Shown here in pieces: positions 61,161-61,597 of a stretch of 61,597 bases of DNA. Position 1 is the stretch's first letter. Every line of letters starts with the position of its first letter. The DNA comes from Treponema sp. UBA4267. GTDB lineage: Bacteria; Spirochaetota; Spirochaetia; Treponematales; Treponemataceae. The stretch spans positions 1-61,597 of the forward strand of contig DGWD01000024.1 in assembly GCA_002395155.1 (NCBI GenBank). The letters run 5' to 3'. A program made the translations under genes and the position numbers. The notes beneath the pieces are model-generated. The model was not told the DNA's origin. It saw only the letters and a program-made list of their open reading frames with translations, and did not search any database.

Positions 61161-61597
61161 TTTTTTTCTCCAGATTGTGGATTTCTTCCAGTTTTGGTGG
61201 ATTAAGTGGCAGTGGGAAACGTGAAATTGCAATGGCTGAGCAGGCACTTGCAAAACGAACAAGTTCATCATCGTTCAGGCCATGAAGAAGACCATAAACA
61301 CAGGCTGCTTTAAAAGTATCTCCGGCACCCAGGGTGCTTTTTACTTCAACATTAAAGGGCTTCATAGATTTTATAGTGCTGCCTTTTCGGGCATACAGCA
61401 TTTCACTGCCACCTTGAGTTATGATTGTAAGTCCATCGGATTGCTCTTTCATAAGACAAAGAATTTCTTCAACCGACATGTCTTTATAATATTGGCCCAG
61501 GCATTCGTGAGAGACCACATTTATTGCAGCCATTTTATGTAAAGGTGAATCATGGGGAGTGTCAATTGTAATAAAAGGAATATTGTGCTTGAAGCAT
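61141..61597 (-). CDS. PfkB-family carbohydrate kinase, partial at the right edge
   Basis: The open frame continues past the window edge; the visible part is the C-terminal 151 residues, starting upstream of the internal Met at 61533. The catalytic site is STLGAGDTFKAACVYGLLHG, in which GAGD holds the base Asp, and LTIITQGGSEMLYARKGS precedes it. PfkB enzymes phosphorylate sugars or nucleosides with ATP. The N-terminal substrate-binding half is outside the window, so the sugar cannot be named. Confidence 0.88.
   Translation of the reverse strand, partial: CFKHNIPFITIDTPHDSPLHKMAAINVVSHECLGQYYKDMSVEEILCLMKEQSDGLTIITQGGSEMLYARKGSTIKSMKPFNVEVKSTLGAGDTFKAACVYGLLHGLNDDELVRFASACSAIAISRFPLPLNPPKLEEIHNLEKKNALSKS

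Noticed and set aside
1..61597. CRISPR arrays, insertion sequences, prophage, tRNA/rRNA genes and known riboswitches
   Set aside because: I looked for regular repeats, transposase motifs, phage structural genes, cloverleaf ends and common riboswitch cores on both strands and saw none. A covariance-model search could still find divergent RNAs.

Overview
The window reads like a chromosomal segment of an anaerobic, host-associated spirochete, most likely Treponema. This is inference. It rests on low GC, AT-rich intergenic gaps, many chemotaxis-type and cyclic-nucleotide proteins, superoxide reductase with a flavin reductase-rubredoxin protein instead of catalase, a phosphoketolase, and secreted proteins with short Lys-rich signal peptides. 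I see no rRNA, tRNA, CRISPR array, insertion sequence or prophage.

Layout. 0-7.9 kb: a frameshifted DUF1858-type gene, a GNAT and a YgjP-type peptidase, a secreted tandem SprT-like protein with a 57-residue secreted peptide behind it, a TetR-flavodoxin-DUF2271 operon, a Fic gene remnant, and a FIST/MCP signalling pair. 8-22 kb: phosphoketolase, a membrane adenylate cyclase, superoxide reductase with its flavin reductase-rubredoxin partner, DUF2971, oligoendopeptidase F, a 35-residue membrane protein, a structured RNA candidate, a PQ-loop fusion protein, a CitA/DcuS-type two-component pair overlapping a MATE pump, and a YdcZ-type transporter. 22-33 kb: a PAS diguanylate cyclase, an FAD oxidoreductase, a beta-helix lipoprotein, two metal-dependent hydrolases of which one has lost its metal ligands, alcohol dehydrogenase, aldo-keto reductase, TetR and a NifX-like protein. 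33-41 kb: a deletion scar, a fatty-acyl operon (HTH-hemolysin III fusion, acyl-ACP thioesterase, acyl-CoA ligase), DUF3737, a second MATE pump and an HD-GYP protein.

41.4-54.6 kb is the most coherent block: an eight-gene chemosensory operon on the minus strand (CheW, CheW-like, CheB, CheR-TPR, CheA-REC, a receiver/class III adenylate cyclase/TPR protein and two six-helix MCPs). Directly upstream lies a gene fusing a Na+/phosphate cotransporter, a PhoU-like domain and an OmpR/PhoB-type DNA-binding domain. That fusion looks like a one-polypeptide phosphate sensor and regulator, and its own promoter carries a Pho-box-like repeat. It is the best candidate here for an undescribed system.

54.6-61.6 kb: hypoxanthine-DNA glycosylase, an HTH/zinc-ribbon regulator, a ClbS/DfsB-like protein, three secreted proteins, a frameshifted membrane protein, a toxin-first PIN/Phd module with an apparently leaderless promoter, a tautomerase and a PfkB kinase cut by the window edge.

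Second-messenger genes are dense: two adenylate cyclases, one intact and one broken diguanylate cyclase, and an HD-GYP phosphodiesterase. Several promoters share a palindrome of the form TWACA-N-TGTWA, which may be the operator of the TetR protein at 5 kb.
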